This document shows positions 33,667 to 44,500 of a stretch of DNA of 64,000 nucleotides, piece by piece. Origin of the DNA: Haemaphysalis longicornis (taxonomy: Eukaryota > Arthropoda > Arachnida > Ixodida > Ixodidae); the NCBI GenBank assembly GCA_013339765.2, contig JABSTR010001571.1:1-64000 (forward strand), read 5' to 3'. The notes beneath the pieces were generated by a model, which saw only the letters and a list, made by a program, of their open reading frames with translations, was not told where the DNA came from and did not search any database. A program made the position numbers and the translations under genes. How positions within the stretch are numbered: the first letter of the stretch is position 1; each line of letters begins with the position of its first letter.

Positions 33667-35925
33667 TCATCGGGCGTGATACGGTTTCAGGCGTACGACA
33701 TGTACAACGTCTGGGCAATGTTGTCGCCTTAGAGAGGAAAACGCGTTTCCTTCTGGAACCACGACGTAGGCAACGTCCGATAGACGCGACAGAACCTTAT
33801 AAGGCACGAAGTAACGCCGCAGTAGCTTCTCTGAAAGGCCGCGACGGCGAACGGGTGTCCATACCCATACGAGATCGCCGGGTCGGTACTCCACATCGCG
33901 ATGTCCGGTATTGTACCGTCGGGTATCAATTTCGTGCTGTGTGCGGATTCGAAAGCGGGCCAGCTGGCGAGCCTCTTAAGCTCTCTGCGTCAGGTTTTCA
34001 ATATTGTCGTTCCTTATTGCACCGTTGTCAACAGGCAGAATTGCGTCTAGCGTCGTAGTGACCTTGCGACCGTACACAAGTTCAAACGGAGTGAAGCGAG
34101 TAGTTTCCTGCACAGCCGTATTGTAAGCGAAGGTGGCGTAGGGAAGAATTTCGTGCCAGGTTTTCTGGTGAAGGTCAATGTACATAGACAGCATATCTAT
34201 CTGCCAATGTTCGGTTTAGTCGCTCCGTCAAGCCGTTTGTTTGGGGATGGTATGCGGTACTTTTCCGATGAGCGCTGTGCGTGAACCGGAAGGCGTCCTG
34301 CACTAAGTCTGCGGTGAATGCTGTGCCGCGGTCTGTTATAAAAACAGCAGGCGCGCCATGTCGGAGAACGATGTTGTAAAGAAACAATTTGGCCACCTCT
34401 GCAGCAGTTGCACGTGGAAGCGCTGTGGTCTCAGCGTACCGCGTCAAATGATCCGTAGCAACAATATTCACTTGTTCCCCGATGACGACCTCGGGAATGG
34501 GCCAAGTAGATCCATCCCAATTTGGCGAAATGGTGCATCCGGCGGATCCAGCGGATGTAGTAGTCCTGCGGGTTTGACGGTTGGCGCCTTGCGTCGCTGG
34601 CAGTCACGGCAGGTCCTCACATACTGTTGCACTGATGTTAGTAGTTTGATCCAGTAGTATTTCTGATGGATTCTTGCAAACGTGCGGCTGACTGCTCGGT
34701 GCCCAGCGGTTGGTTTATCATGGCAGGCCTGTAAAATTTCAGTTCGTAATGGTGACGGAATGACGAGGAGAAACTTCTTGCTATGGTCGTGATTCCTTTT
34801 GTACAGTACGTCGTCTAGTAGGCAGTAAGAATTTAGTCCCAGAAGAAAGGCGCGTGGAGCCGTGGTAACGTTTCCGCGAGGTATTTAATGAGTGGTCGCA
34901 ATTCTGCGTCGGCCAATCGATGTGCTGCCATATCCGCAGTATGAACGACTCCGATGAACGGATATTCCTCGTCGGCGTCGGACGATCCGGCCGGAAGCGG
35001 TGCTCGGGACAAGCGGTCAGCGTCGCAGTGTTTCCTACCCGATTTGTATACGACCGTGATGTCGTATTCTTGTAGCCGTAAGGTCCATCGAGCAAGCCGT
35101 CCGGACGGGTCTTTGAGGTTTGCGAGCCAGCAGAGGGAATGGTGGTCGCTAACATCACGGAACGGCCTACCGTACAAGTACGGGTGGAACTTGCTGATAG
35201 CCCACACTACTGCTAGGCATTCTTTCTCTGTCGCGGAATAGTTACTTTCCGCTTTGGAAAGAGCGCGGCTAGCTTATGCTATCACTTTCTCTACACCATT
35301 CTGCCACTCTACAAGGATGGCATCGATGCCAACGTTGCTGGCGTCAGTACGAATTTCGGTGTCCGAACCGTCGTCGAAGGGAGCCAGCACGGGTTCAGTT
35401 TGCAAGCGCTCACGGAGGGTGTCAAACGCATTCTGCTGTTCCTCACTCCATTCGAAGGCTACGCTATCTTTCATAAGTCGCGTGAGGGGCTCCGCTATGT
35501 GAGAAAAGCCTTCCACAAAGCGTATGTAGTATGCGCAAAGTCCCAAGAAGCGTTTCACAGCCTTCTTATCACTCGGTCGAGAAAACGAGGCTACAGCAGT
35601 CGTTTTTTCGGAGTCTGGTCGAACGCCATTAGCACTCACAACATGGCCCAGAAATTTAAGCTCTTGAAAACCAAGGTGACATTTCTCCGGCTTGATAGTT
35701 AACTGCACTGCACGAATGGCTTCCAGGACACTTTTCATGCGAGACAAATGCTCTGCGAACGTGCGAGAAAACACAACCACGTCATCCAAATACACAAGGC
35801 ACGTCTGCCATTTGAGTCCAGCCAGAACAGTGTCCATCATGCGCTGGAACGTAGCCGGCGCAGAGCATAGGCCGAAGAGAAGGACCTTGAATTCGTACAG
35901 GCCGTCCGGTACACGAGTCCGGAAC
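33667..35925 (-). pseudogene. Ty3/Gypsy pol (RT-RNase H-integrase), 5'-truncated
   Basis: RT begins mid-domain at PDGLYEFKVLLFGLCSAPA (about 35918) and shows the catalytic box CLVYLDDVVVFSR, FLGHVVSANGV and the connection FLGLCAYYIRFVEGF. RNase H has IRTDASNVGID and DHHSLCWLANLKDPSGR. A TAA at 35274 interrupts ASRALSKAE. The integrase has an HHCC zinc finger (about 34760-34620, frameshifted), a core with VATDHLTRYAET, FITDRGTAF and YHPQTNGLTERLN (D-D-E triad present), and a C-terminal GPY/F-like segment (VWVWTPVRRRGL, LRRYFVPYKVL), ending in HVVRLKPYHAR. Frameshifts occur near 34830, 34480, 34190 and 33980. Gag, protease and the RT fingers are missing. The codons are GC-rich relative to the flanks. 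Confidence 0.9.
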
Positions 35926-36480
35926 AAATACACGAGTGTAACTTTAAGTTCTACCACGCAAGGTAGCGTAAAGGGAAAACAAGAACGTTGCCCCGGACTC
36001 GACGAGTGGTTCGACAACATGGAGTCGACAACGACCCACCCAGCAATGTGTGACGGGTTGTCGCTAATTCAGGTTCCAACCGGGCGTTGGGCACCAATTG
36101 CAAGCATTTCTCAGACGAGGCAGGAGAGGCATCACCATGCCTTGCGTGACGGGTGCGGCTATGGTATCGGGCTGGGTAGTGCAAACGAACCACGGCTGAA
36201 AATTGAACCAATCCCCGGTCCTCTGTCGTCTGCCAACCAATCCCCGGTCCTCTGCCAACAAGTTGCCAGGCCATCATTCGTGCGCCTAGAACCATTGGTA
36301 GACAGTAACAGTGGGCCCATCCCCGGTCCTCGGCAGCTCGCAAGCTCCAGACGTCCACTGATGCAATGATCATTCGCCGCCAGAACCGCGTTCCAGTTCG
36401 CTCCTCGAGCACCTCCTCCATTTCCGTTCTCCTTCCCCCCGCCCACCGTCATCATTTTTTGGCTCTCCCGTGGTCAATCG
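35926..36480 (-). mobile_element. Possible leader and PBS of another LTR element
   Basis: Directly upstream of the truncated RT, on the same strand, the sequence is not RT but contains TTGGTGCCCAACGCCCGG near 36083-36102, which resembles a retroelement primer-binding site. The sequence further upstream does not match the 271-bp LTR at 33268, so it may belong to a different element or be unrelated. A motif CCAATCCCCGGTCCTCTG is repeated at 36208 and 36237, with a third degenerate copy near 36318. Confidence 0.3.
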
Positions 36481-39400
36481 TCAAAGTTTATTGAAGCGCT
36501 TTCGTTAATATTTGCTACATTAAAATTTTCACCAACGTGAGAAGCTTTTGGAGGTACTTGGGACATAACGTTATTTTGCTTCATTTATTTGAAATATTGT
36601 AGCATAGATGACCGGCTGTAGCTTTGTTTGTGCACACAGTTTTTGGTCTATTCGGTCACGTCTGGCCATAGTGAACAGGTAATATTGAACAGCAGTTTTG
36701 CCTGGACCAGGGAATTTCAAAAACAGAAATAGCAATACTTTTTGCCGTGACATCCCCAATTCACTGGTAAAACTCATCCGATGTTCAAAGCACAATAATA
36801 AGATGTATTAGCCGGCTTTCATAAAGCTGGTCGTTTGATCAAAAATTAGGGGAAAGGACACCTGTCAGAACAATCCTACACTGCAGCGTAGGGTTGGTAC
36901 TTGAAATGCTATTGCCTTGCAGCAGGAGCTACGTGGTGTAAACAGGCAGATGTGCCTGTGGCTCTGTGATACACCACATACAAAATATCAAAGAGCGGAA
37001 ACACTAAGCACTTTATAGGGCTTGGTAGCAGGATATTTGGTCCACGACATCATCCCGGTCTTTAGCGCAGTCAGATTACTTTCTGTATATCTAAAGCAGG
37101 ACTACGTGTGAAGCGCTTGACTGCACGCTCCAGTGGTCCCCAAGCGACAAACATGTCTGGCAGACACACATGAGAATCCAAGCGAATAACTCCATAAATA
37201 CAAAAAATAAACACTCAGTGGGCGATCACCCCATGCTAATTTTTTTTGCATATAATAAATTTATTGTACATTCATTGCGTAATTTTCAAACTCAAAACAT
37301 TGGGCAAACCTCACAATACAAGCTATCATGCCCTTCAGAATGTATTCTCCCAATGAAAAGGACGAAACGGTGAAAACAAGTTTGCTTTAACGGTGGACAG
37401 GAGTGGCAAGAATACAATTCCACCAGCTGCAACTGGGAAAGCTATTTGCTACAGCAGAAATTGACAACAGGTTGAAAACAATTAGCACCGCCCCATGTAT
37501 TGTCCTTTTTTGTAATAGGGTTTGTTACTTCACGAACAGTTAAAGAAGAAAACCACAAGATAAAAAACTGGGATTAATTTCCCATTCTAATATCGTGTTG
37601 TTGCGAACCAGTGCCACGTATAACAGGATTTCACCACTCCGATCAACTGCCCAATTCTTTTTCTTCCCGACAAACCAAACCGCAGCTCTACAAACCCGAG
37701 GGAAAAACGAAGCTGTTTTAAAGATATGAACGGGATATTCTAGTTAGAGCACAGCCAATAGAAGCGCAACACATAGGAATCGCTTTTTGCAGTTGGCACG
37801 CCCTTTACGCTACGCCAGAATCCCAGCGCAGCGTATGTGGCGCTTCAGGGGCATGTCCCCAGAAACTCACAAGGCCAGCTATAAAACTCGGTACTGGGAC
37901 AGTGATCATGTGCAAAAAACAGAGACGCTGTCTTTGTTCCGACTTCACACCCAACCATAGCACGATGTTGACTTGCTAGAGCGAAAACCTTCAGTGCCCA
38001 ATTTCTAGTGGTGCGCACTGGATTTCACACAATACAATTAATACCTGTTTATAGCAGTTCCGATTCCGTAGCAGTTTTAATAGGAGAATTCGGAGACACA
38101 AATGCACCGAGCCACCCTTCGGGCTTAGCGCGCCGGCTAAATTCTCTTGCCTTAAAAGTGTATTGGATTGGCTTGCATTGTTTAAATTACTATCACTTTT
38201 AGTTTTATATTCCATTCTGGAAGCAATCTGTAACTAAGAGACATTTTTTTAGGCGAAAACGTTTTCATATGTGTACGTTTTACATACTGTACGCCGTTTT
38301 TGTTTTGCAACCACAATGCAGTCATGGGGCTACCTGGTGGCTTTTATTTAAACATCCTAAAGCAAAGGACGTTTACAGACAACGTTTATCTATAAACGTT
38401 GCTCACAGACAGGTGGTAATAAAAGTATATTGTGTGCAACAGGCATAACGACTATAAAGGAAATGATTGTATCAATTTTTAATAGTTGTATTGACTAAGC
38501 GCAAATAAAAATTAGAATGGAAAAGATGAAAACTTGTACTCTGCTTTTTAGTGGATTCGGCCTTGTGCAAACTCGCAAAATGTAACTGCGAAGCTTAAAA
38601 CACGAGCAAGTGGTCATCGTTTGCATCAATATATAGTTCACGTACAAAATCCCTAGTGGCAAATGACGCGCACGACGTACACTGTATCTTTTAATAAACG
38701 CGACTTTAACGTTGGCTTTGTGGCACGACTTCAAATTCTGCAAAAACGCAGAAGGCCATATATTTAAATGGGCGTAAAGACAAGACGTTCATTTGTGTTT
38801 TTTTCGTACTCGCAAAGCATGACGTGGTGCTCTTGGTTTATTTATATTTGTAATCGTTAGTATTGTTGTTAGCGTTTTTAACTAGTTGGGAAACTGTGGA
38901 TGCGAAAATTTTAATTGCGGTTTCCAGTCAGAAATTTCGATTGGAGGGACGACACTTGTGTTAAGGCTAGAACAACTGCCGTCTTTAGCAGTGTCGCACG
39001 AAAAGTGGGGCAGACGGCGAAACAGGTAGCGGATAGAGGGGAGCGGGGCATCCGGCCGGCCGACTACTACTACTACGCATGCGTGGCGGCGTCGATAGTC
39101 CAGCGCGTGACCATAGAGTATATGTGGTGGTAATAATAAGCAACTTGACAACTCCCGTCCTCTTTGCACCTGAGACGCTTGTCATTAATGGGGTTCATGT
39201 TCCAAGGTATGGGGAGGGTAAAAACAAAGGAAAAAAATTTTAGTACACTGTGAAGAAAACATGCACGCGTGCATAGACAATAAGGAAGTAGGGCCTTTGC
39301 ACTTACGGCTCATTCGAGGTGGCTTCGTGGCCCAGCGTTATTTGGGTGCGAAAAGATTTTTTGGTACTTCCGAATTCTCAAAATGATAGCGTTAGGTGAA

Positions 39401-39653
39401 AATGTTGTTAGCGTTGCTTTGCTATATATATGTGTGTGTGTTCTCCAAGTAAAAGTCTACAGATGATTATATCAAACGTTCAAGAAATGTTTTTACACAG
39501 TTCAGAACTAGTACATCTTCGTGATTTAGCGCTTGACCACTGTCAATGGAAGATATTCTAGGAAAATTGCTTGTAATTACAACTTGTTTTTCTAATAGCA
39601 TTTGTGTTTTAATACCATTGTTTTTGAACCAAAAAAGTATTTTCAAGCTGTTG
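36481..39653. other. Long non-coding stretch, nothing recognised
   Basis: About 3.2 kb, AT-rich. A GC-rich patch at 38960-39110 (including TACTACTACTAC at about 39063-39075) is open on both strands, but I could not assign it. A short TG repeat follows TATATA at 39424-39440. Much of this could be downstream of the protease gene. Confidence 0.4.
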
Positions 39654-39659
39654 TTTATT
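39654..39659 (-). terminator. Candidate polyadenylation signal of the protease gene
   Basis: AATAAA on the minus strand, about 90 bases beyond the stop codon of the serine protease terminal exon. Position and strand fit; use is not shown. Confidence 0.4.
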
Positions 39660-39749
39660 TCAAGTAGTTTTAGCAGGAACTATACGATAAATATCGTGAA
39701 ACAGCCCATCAGTCGATTAGTACTCAGCCGGTTGCTGAGATGTCCTTGT

Positions 39750-40289
39750 TCAGCAAGTCATTACCTCAGTTGTCTCTTTTTCAATAGAAAGCTTCGTTTC
39801 AATTTTTTGTTCATCCGAATGATCCGTGGAAGTTGTTTCTTCAACCGGCTGGGCTGTGGTCGTTTCTTCATCTGCTGGTACCGTTGCTTGCGTCTGATGC
39901 TCTGTTTCTTTTGTTTGTTCACCCGAATATTTCGTGGAAGTTGTTTCTTCAACCGGCTGCGCTGTAGTCGTTTCTTTATCCGCACGCATTGTTGCTTGCT
40001 TCCGATGCACTGTTTCGGTTGTTTGTTCACCCGAATGTTTTGTCGAAGTTGGTTTTTGAGCGGGCTGCGCTGTTGTCGTTTCTTCATCCGCTGAAACCGT
40101 TGCTTGCGTCTGAAGAACTGACCGTTCTAAGCGCTGCATCTCTTTCCTAATCCAGGGCAGAAAAGCGGACACCCTCATAAATATATCTATACTGTCCGGA
40201 TAATTGCATGAGATGGTGCCGTGAACAATACCCAAGAGCACATACCTTCCGTCCCTTGGCCGCGTGGTCACTGGTCCTCCTGAATCTCC
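39750..40289 (-). CDS. Trypsin-like serine protease, terminal exon
   Basis: A 540-base exon, phase 0, encoding 179 residues and a TGA stop. A splice acceptor TTTCTTTCTAG ends at 40290. The exon opens with GDSGGPV, the nucleophile-serine box of the S1 (chymotrypsin) family, with Ser at exon residue 3. It continues YVLLGIVHGTISCNYPD and IFMRVSAFLPWIRKEM, matching the conserved final strand and helix. The family would normally end there. This protein instead runs about 125 residues further, with three 36-residue Thr/Glu-rich repeats and a single terminal Cys. His57, Asp102 and the specificity residue 189 lie in upstream exons I could not find on this strand. The repeats look like a mucin-like or linker tail of a secreted protease. 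Substrate and role are unknown. Confidence 0.8.
   Translation of the reverse strand, partial: GDSGGPVTTRPRDGRYVLLGIVHGTISCNYPDSIDIFMRVSAFLPWIRKEMQRLERSVLQTQATVSADEETTTAQPAQKPTSTKHSGEQTTETVHRKQATMRADKETTTAQPVEETTSTKYSGEQTKETEHQTQATVPADEETTTAQPVEETTSTDHSDEQKIETKLSIEKETTEVMTC
39783..40106 (-). repeat. Three 108-bp coding tandem repeats in the protease tail
   Basis: Units at 40106-39999, 39998-39891 and 39890-39783, each 36 codons in frame, beginning QAT(V/M)xADxETTTAQP and containing TSTxxSxEQ. A partial fourth start (EKETTE) follows. Units 2 and 3 are most alike. The period is exact, with no frameshift, as expected if the reading frame is maintained. Confidence 0.85.
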
Positions 40290-40300
40290 CTAGAAAGAAA
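40290..40300 (-). other. Splice acceptor of the protease exon
   Basis: The polypyrimidine run TTTCTTTCTAG lies directly before GGAGATTCAGG on the minus strand. The upstream reading frame in register with GDSGGP has no protease similarity, supporting an intron here. Confidence 0.65.
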
Positions 40301-41440
40301 TCCGTCAGCCACCCAGTGAATCCCATGGTCGGGCCCTCGACTTCATACATATAAAGATGTATATGCGTTCCTGCTTTCAGTATTTGTCTATTCTTTCATT
40401 GCAATTGCCTGTTTTTTTATGTACCCTCGCAAGCTCTCGTTTTCGCGTATCCCTCCACAGCTCTTCGGGAGGACTGAAACCTCTTTTCTTTGCTAATGTT
40501 TTGCCACAATAGTATTTTTGATCACAGTGCATGAGTGACAAGCGGAAGTGGGTGAACTGTGCCTGACGTGCCTTTGTATTTGCTGTCATAATTGGGTAGA
40601 TAATGACGCCGCGTTGCAGATGCAAGGTCGTTTTATTCTTACAGAAATCGCCGCACACGGTTTTATAAACTAGCGCCATTATTTATTTATTCATATTCTT
40701 TAGGAAAAGCAGTCAGGCTCTATCAACCAAGTCTGGCTGCGGCGGTTCCGCGCATGGTATACTGGTTTAATTAGGATGAGGGGCGGCGATCACTGAGCTA
40801 CAGGGAATCTGGCTAAAACAGGGTGTCTGCATCTCATAACAGGTGTTTAGAGCGAAGCATTCTTCACAAAATACTCCCATATCATAGACTATGCAATGCC
40901 CTGCTTTTCTACAAGCATGTGTAACTGGTGAAAATATCAAAGAGATAATTGGGCGGAAGAAATTTTAAGAATAAAAATATAGAATAGTAATGTTTTAAAA
41001 TTATGAAATACGAAATCAAGAATACTATCCTAAATACTTCTTCTAAAAAAGACTAAACTGACGAACTCTGAAAAACAGCCTAGAAAATAGCGATAACTAT
41101 CGAAAAGGAGGAAGTTATTGATCCTCTTCTTATGCATACAAAATGAACAATCGGGGAACAAAACACTTTAATTACTGTAATATGATAAACGAGGTAAAGA
41201 ATAACAGTCGAACACAATTCTTAAAACCTAAAAATGAGAATAACCAACATATTATTTCCAAAAATATTTGACCCCATAAAAACACGCACATTTTAGATGA
41301 TACAAGAAAAATATACAGTAAATGAAAATTTAGGAAAACAACCCTGGAAATACAAATGGACATCGCAAAATAAACAAAGCAGTGTAAACGCTGGCATATC
41401 AAAAAAAAAGTCCTGCTTGGTGGAAGTCACATTGTTATTC
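40301..41440. other. Presumed intron of the protease gene, nothing else recognised
   Basis: AT-rich sequence upstream of the protease exon on its strand. I searched by eye for the upstream catalytic boxes (TAAHC and DIALL types) and found none. Intron status is inferred from the acceptor site. Confidence 0.4.
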
Positions 41441-41444
41441 GTTA

Positions 41445-41920
41445 TAATAGCGTGAAAGAAGCTAATTGCGCGAAAAGAACTGTGTTAGAACGGTGGTTTG
41501 GGCTAGTTGGTGGTGCATACTGAAATTCGAAACAACGCAGAAAGATGGGACAAGAAAACGACGACACAAGGCGCTGACTAACAACTGCTTGGTTCTTTGC
41601 GCGGGTTGCGAAATATACCCAGAAAAGAAGGCGAGAAAGAACACGATAAAAAACAAGAAAGCACAAGAAAGAGCACAAAAAAAAATAAGTGCATCGAACA
41701 ATGCACACAAAATACAAGATTGATACACGTGCATTGAATAAATGATAGCGACGTTGATATGAGACGTGGTCAGAGGCGCGAGGCAAGCAAGACATCCAGA
41801 ACAGTTAAACTTTTTATGAGTCCAGATTGCGGATTTCCTTTTGTAGTAATTCAATGGACGGCTTACTCACACATTCGCTGCCTGCCTTATGAATGAGGTA
41901 CGCTTCATAGATCTCACGCT
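41445..41920 (-). mobile_element. PLE 3' end, left arm of a head-to-head pair
   Basis: Minus-strand sequence from 41920 reads REIYEAYLIHKAGSECVSKP, then SIELLQKEIRNLDS and a stop, the C-terminal tail of a PLE protein, followed by about 390 bp of 3' UTR ending around 41445. It is severely 5'-truncated. The segment 41518-41920 is the imperfect reverse complement of 41963-42367. The arm retains about 70 bp more of the 3' end (with CCACCAACTAGCCCAAACC) than its partner. Confidence 0.75.
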
Positions 41921-41962
41921 TCAGATTCCACGATACCCGTGTTGCAAGAACGTATAAGGGTC

Positions 41963-42367
41963 AGCGTGAGTGTGAGATCTATGAAGCCTACCTCCTTCAT
42001 AAGGCAGGCAGCGATTGTGTGAGTAATCCGTCCATTGAATTACTAAAAAAGGAAATCCGCTATCTGGACTCAAAAAAGCTTAAGAGTTCCGGAGTTCCTG
42101 CTTGCCTCGCGCCTGTGGCTACGTCTCATATCAGCGTCGCTACCATTTCATCAATGCACGTGTATCAATCGTTTATTTTGTGTCGAATGTTCGATGCACT
42201 CCTTTTTTCCGTGCTCTTTTTCGTGCTTCCTTCATTTTTATCGTGTTCCTTCTCGTCTTCTTTTCTGGGTACATTTTGCAACCCGCGCAATAAACCAACC
42301 AGTTGTTATTCAGTGCCCTGTGTCGTCGTTTCCTTGTCCCGTCTTTCTGCGCTGTTTCAAATTTCAG
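41963..42367 (+). mobile_element. PLE 3' end, right arm of a head-to-head pair
   Basis: Plus-strand reading ECEIYEAYLLHKAGSDCVSN, then PSIELLKKEIRYLDSKK: the same PLE C-terminal tail as the left arm, then the shared 3' UTR until homology stops after AAATTTCAGT. It carries an extra 6-base unit (GTGAGT) near its start. Only 42 bases (41921-41962) separate the two arms, so the pair can form a long hairpin. Confidence 0.75.
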
Positions 42368-42949
42368 TTTCAGCTCGAAAAGAATATTGTAAAACCATTA
42401 AATGCAGAAAAAATAATAAAAATATTCCATAAGCGTGAACGGATCACATCCAAACTCTAGATCCTAAACAGTTCCTCAAAAGAACAAATACTAAACTACA
42501 ATGACCCGTATAAGAGCGTTGGAGATATGTATAAAGAAAGCAAAAATTACCGAACCGTTCACAACCCGCATTTCTAAAAAAACCGTACAGTTCGCGAAAG
42601 CATCCTATTGAACTCTGATAATGGCTCAAGCACAGAAAATCAGTGGAACAAAATCATGATCAACCAACAATAAAATTGGAGCCGCCGAATCAAACCACTG
42701 GACCCAATAATTCTCCAAAACCCGAACGCTAAACGGACAGTAGCAAGCAAAATTTTGGTACAGGAATAAGAAAATCACGTGCCTTCTCCACTATCGTGAA
42801 ACCTGCGGAAGGGGAGGGGAGGGCGGGAATGCAGTCTGTAAGCGTATTCATGTCGCCTGTGCGTTTTTTCAAACAGAGATAAAAACAATGTCAGTTAGAG
42901 ATATACAGCTTTGCTGTAAAATTATCTTGCCCTTGAAGCACGAAGCTCT
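42368..42949. other. Non-coding stretch, nothing recognised
   Basis: AT-rich sequence with a GGGGAGGGGAGGG run near 42808-42830. Confidence 0.35.
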
Positions 42950-43200
42950 CTAACGCGATGGTTAAACGATTCTCCCGGTGTTTCTGTAGTACGCCCTACG
43001 AAGCGCTCCAGCGCGAGGCGTAAGCGAGTGTCCCGGTATTGTTTCGGTAGGCGTAATGTTCTCACACGAGGCCTAGACGAGTCTCCCGTCGTTTACTACT
43101 GTGACTACATCAGACGATGATTATTACTAGGATGACGACAAGAGCCGGCCACAGCCCCAGCACCTTAGGGGCTGGCGCTGTTTCTAGTACCAGGTTAAAG
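42950..43200 (+). repeat. Dispersed repeat with short internal units, copy 1
   Basis: Three degenerate units of about 50-60 bp, each with a GCG/GAG start and a GAxTxTCCCG core: TAACGCGATGGTTAAACGAT, GCGCGAGGCGTAAGCGAGTG and CACGAGGCCTAGACGAGTCT. They are followed by GTGACTACATCAGACGATG and GAGCCGGCCACAGCCCC...ACCTTAGGGG. The order of a unit, then ACTACAT, then a GAxG block, then CACCTAAGG or ACCTTAGGGG is shared with 53480-53640. Family unknown; a SINE or a LINE tail is possible. Confidence 0.45.
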
Positions 43201-43564
43201 CCACTTAGCCGTTGCAATAATGTAAACATACATCATGGGCGAGAAGGAACAAAGGAAACCTAACATAATACCATAATCCAAAGTATTTCGGTACTTATAG
43301 CCACTTCTGGCCGTAATTTGTTCCCAATGCGGACAAGTTGAGCAGGCATGTTGTGCACTAGCAACCAATTTGTCTGAGTTTCTGCAGATTTTTATAACCT
43401 GGTATAACTGCTTTGCTATGTGTGCGCACTTCATAATAATTAGATTTGTTTCAATGTGTGCACGTGCATTTTAAGATGAAGAAGAATATTTGCTCATCTG
43501 TTTTGTGAGAAAGATGTTAAATGCGATATTTGGTACTGTTCGGCCTCTTCGTGGCAAATACCCA

Positions 43565-43700
43565 ACAGGTGGCTCAGCGTCCGAGCACTGTTGAGGAGCT
43601 CAAAAACGCAGGTTCAATCCTGGCCACGCCAGACCCTCTTCCAACTTGATTAAATACACAAGAACGACGCTCTGTCTATGTTTTGTTTAAATGTCCCAAA
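43565..43700 (+). repeat. tRNA-derived SINE or tRNA remnant
   Basis: GTGGCTCAGCGTCCGAGCAC resembles a Pol III A box, and GGTTCAATCCTGG about 35 bases later matches the B-box consensus GGTTCRANNCC. Acceptor-stem pairing of a real tRNA is not evident, and unrelated sequence follows, so a tRNA-derived SINE is the more likely reading. The 3' end is uncertain. Confidence 0.5.
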
Positions 43701-44328
43701 ATATCCAGCCTCTGCAATAGCTTACCTAACCGCCAAGCAGTTTTTAAAGCAAAGATCTTACTATATTACTCCACCAGCAAACGTGGTTCCACGGGTCCTT
43801 CCTATGGGGCCATCAGTCAAAATTCGCAGAAACCCACGCCTCCAAAAAATCGACGCATAACAAAGCATTGGCTCACAAAGTTTGCAGGAGCCCAACCACT
43901 ATGATTCATGGTTTGTCAATTTGCTCTAAAGCTTAGATAATGAATTAATTTGAAGAGAATACAGTTGGTAAAGTGCTGACAAAGGTGGAGAAGGCTGACA
44001 AGGACGGCACTGAATTAAAACTGGAGCCGCGAATTTACCACTGGTTATTACATCACAAACTGAAAAAAATCTCTCAGCTTTCTACCTCAGTCAACGGGTG
44101 AATTGTTCGTGGGGCCCGTTTATTTAGATTCGCGCAACTCAGTGGCGCATACCAACCGCAAAATATAACCTCTTTTTACCATCACAAGTTGTACACGCCA
44201 AAAGAAGCTGCGTTTTAAAGTAACAGGCCCTGGTTTTACCACCTTGAACATTTTATATAAAGCGGTTTGTGGACGAAAACAACGGTATTCGAAGGTTTAA
44301 AATTCGTAGCATATGTTTTGTTTCACAG
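43701..44328. other. Non-coding stretch, nothing recognised
   Basis: AT-rich sequence. Its end carries the possible acceptor TTTGTTTCACAG for the candidate exon at 44329. Confidence 0.35.
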
Positions 44329-44500
44329 GGAGTGTCTTTCTTTCGTAATATATATACCAGGTCAAATAGAGCACAGTGTAAGAATTGACGACTGCATTCG
44401 CTTCATTCAAACTGGAAACTGCTCCATCACGGATATAAATCTGGTTTTGAGATCACACGTCCACACGTTCTATGGTACTGTATGTGCCATGGTCGAATAA
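44329..44500 (+). CDS. Candidate terminal exon of an unknown secreted-type protein
   Basis: A plausible acceptor (TTTGTTTCACAG, ending at 44328) is followed by 56 codons and a TAA. The first base completes a split codon. The translation starts ECLSFVIYIPGQIEHSVRID and contains four Cys (ECLS, DDCIR, GNCSI, TVCAM), a spacing that could suit a disulfide-bonded secreted protein. The stop codon lies inside AATAAA (44496-44501), a possible polyadenylation signal, which would be unusually close to the coding end. I recognise no family, and no upstream exon is found. It may be chance. Confidence 0.3.

Noticed and set aside
35692..36369. Plus-strand 225-codon frame across the Gypsy RT end
   Set aside because: Antisense to the RT and to the PBS-like leader, with no domain of its own.
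39761..40087. A second minus-strand frame rich in Lys, Arg and Gln across the protease repeats
   Set aside because: It is an out-of-frame reading of the same 108-bp repeats. The GDSGGP frame explains the sequence.
40147..40350. Minus-strand frame MYEVEGPTMGFTGWLTDFFL running through the protease acceptor
   Set aside because: It reads through the presumed intron in a different frame from GDSGGP and has no similarity to a protease.
43565..43640. A functional tRNA gene
   Set aside because: A-box and B-box-like strings are present, but the acceptor stem does not pair. A SINE or remnant is the better reading.
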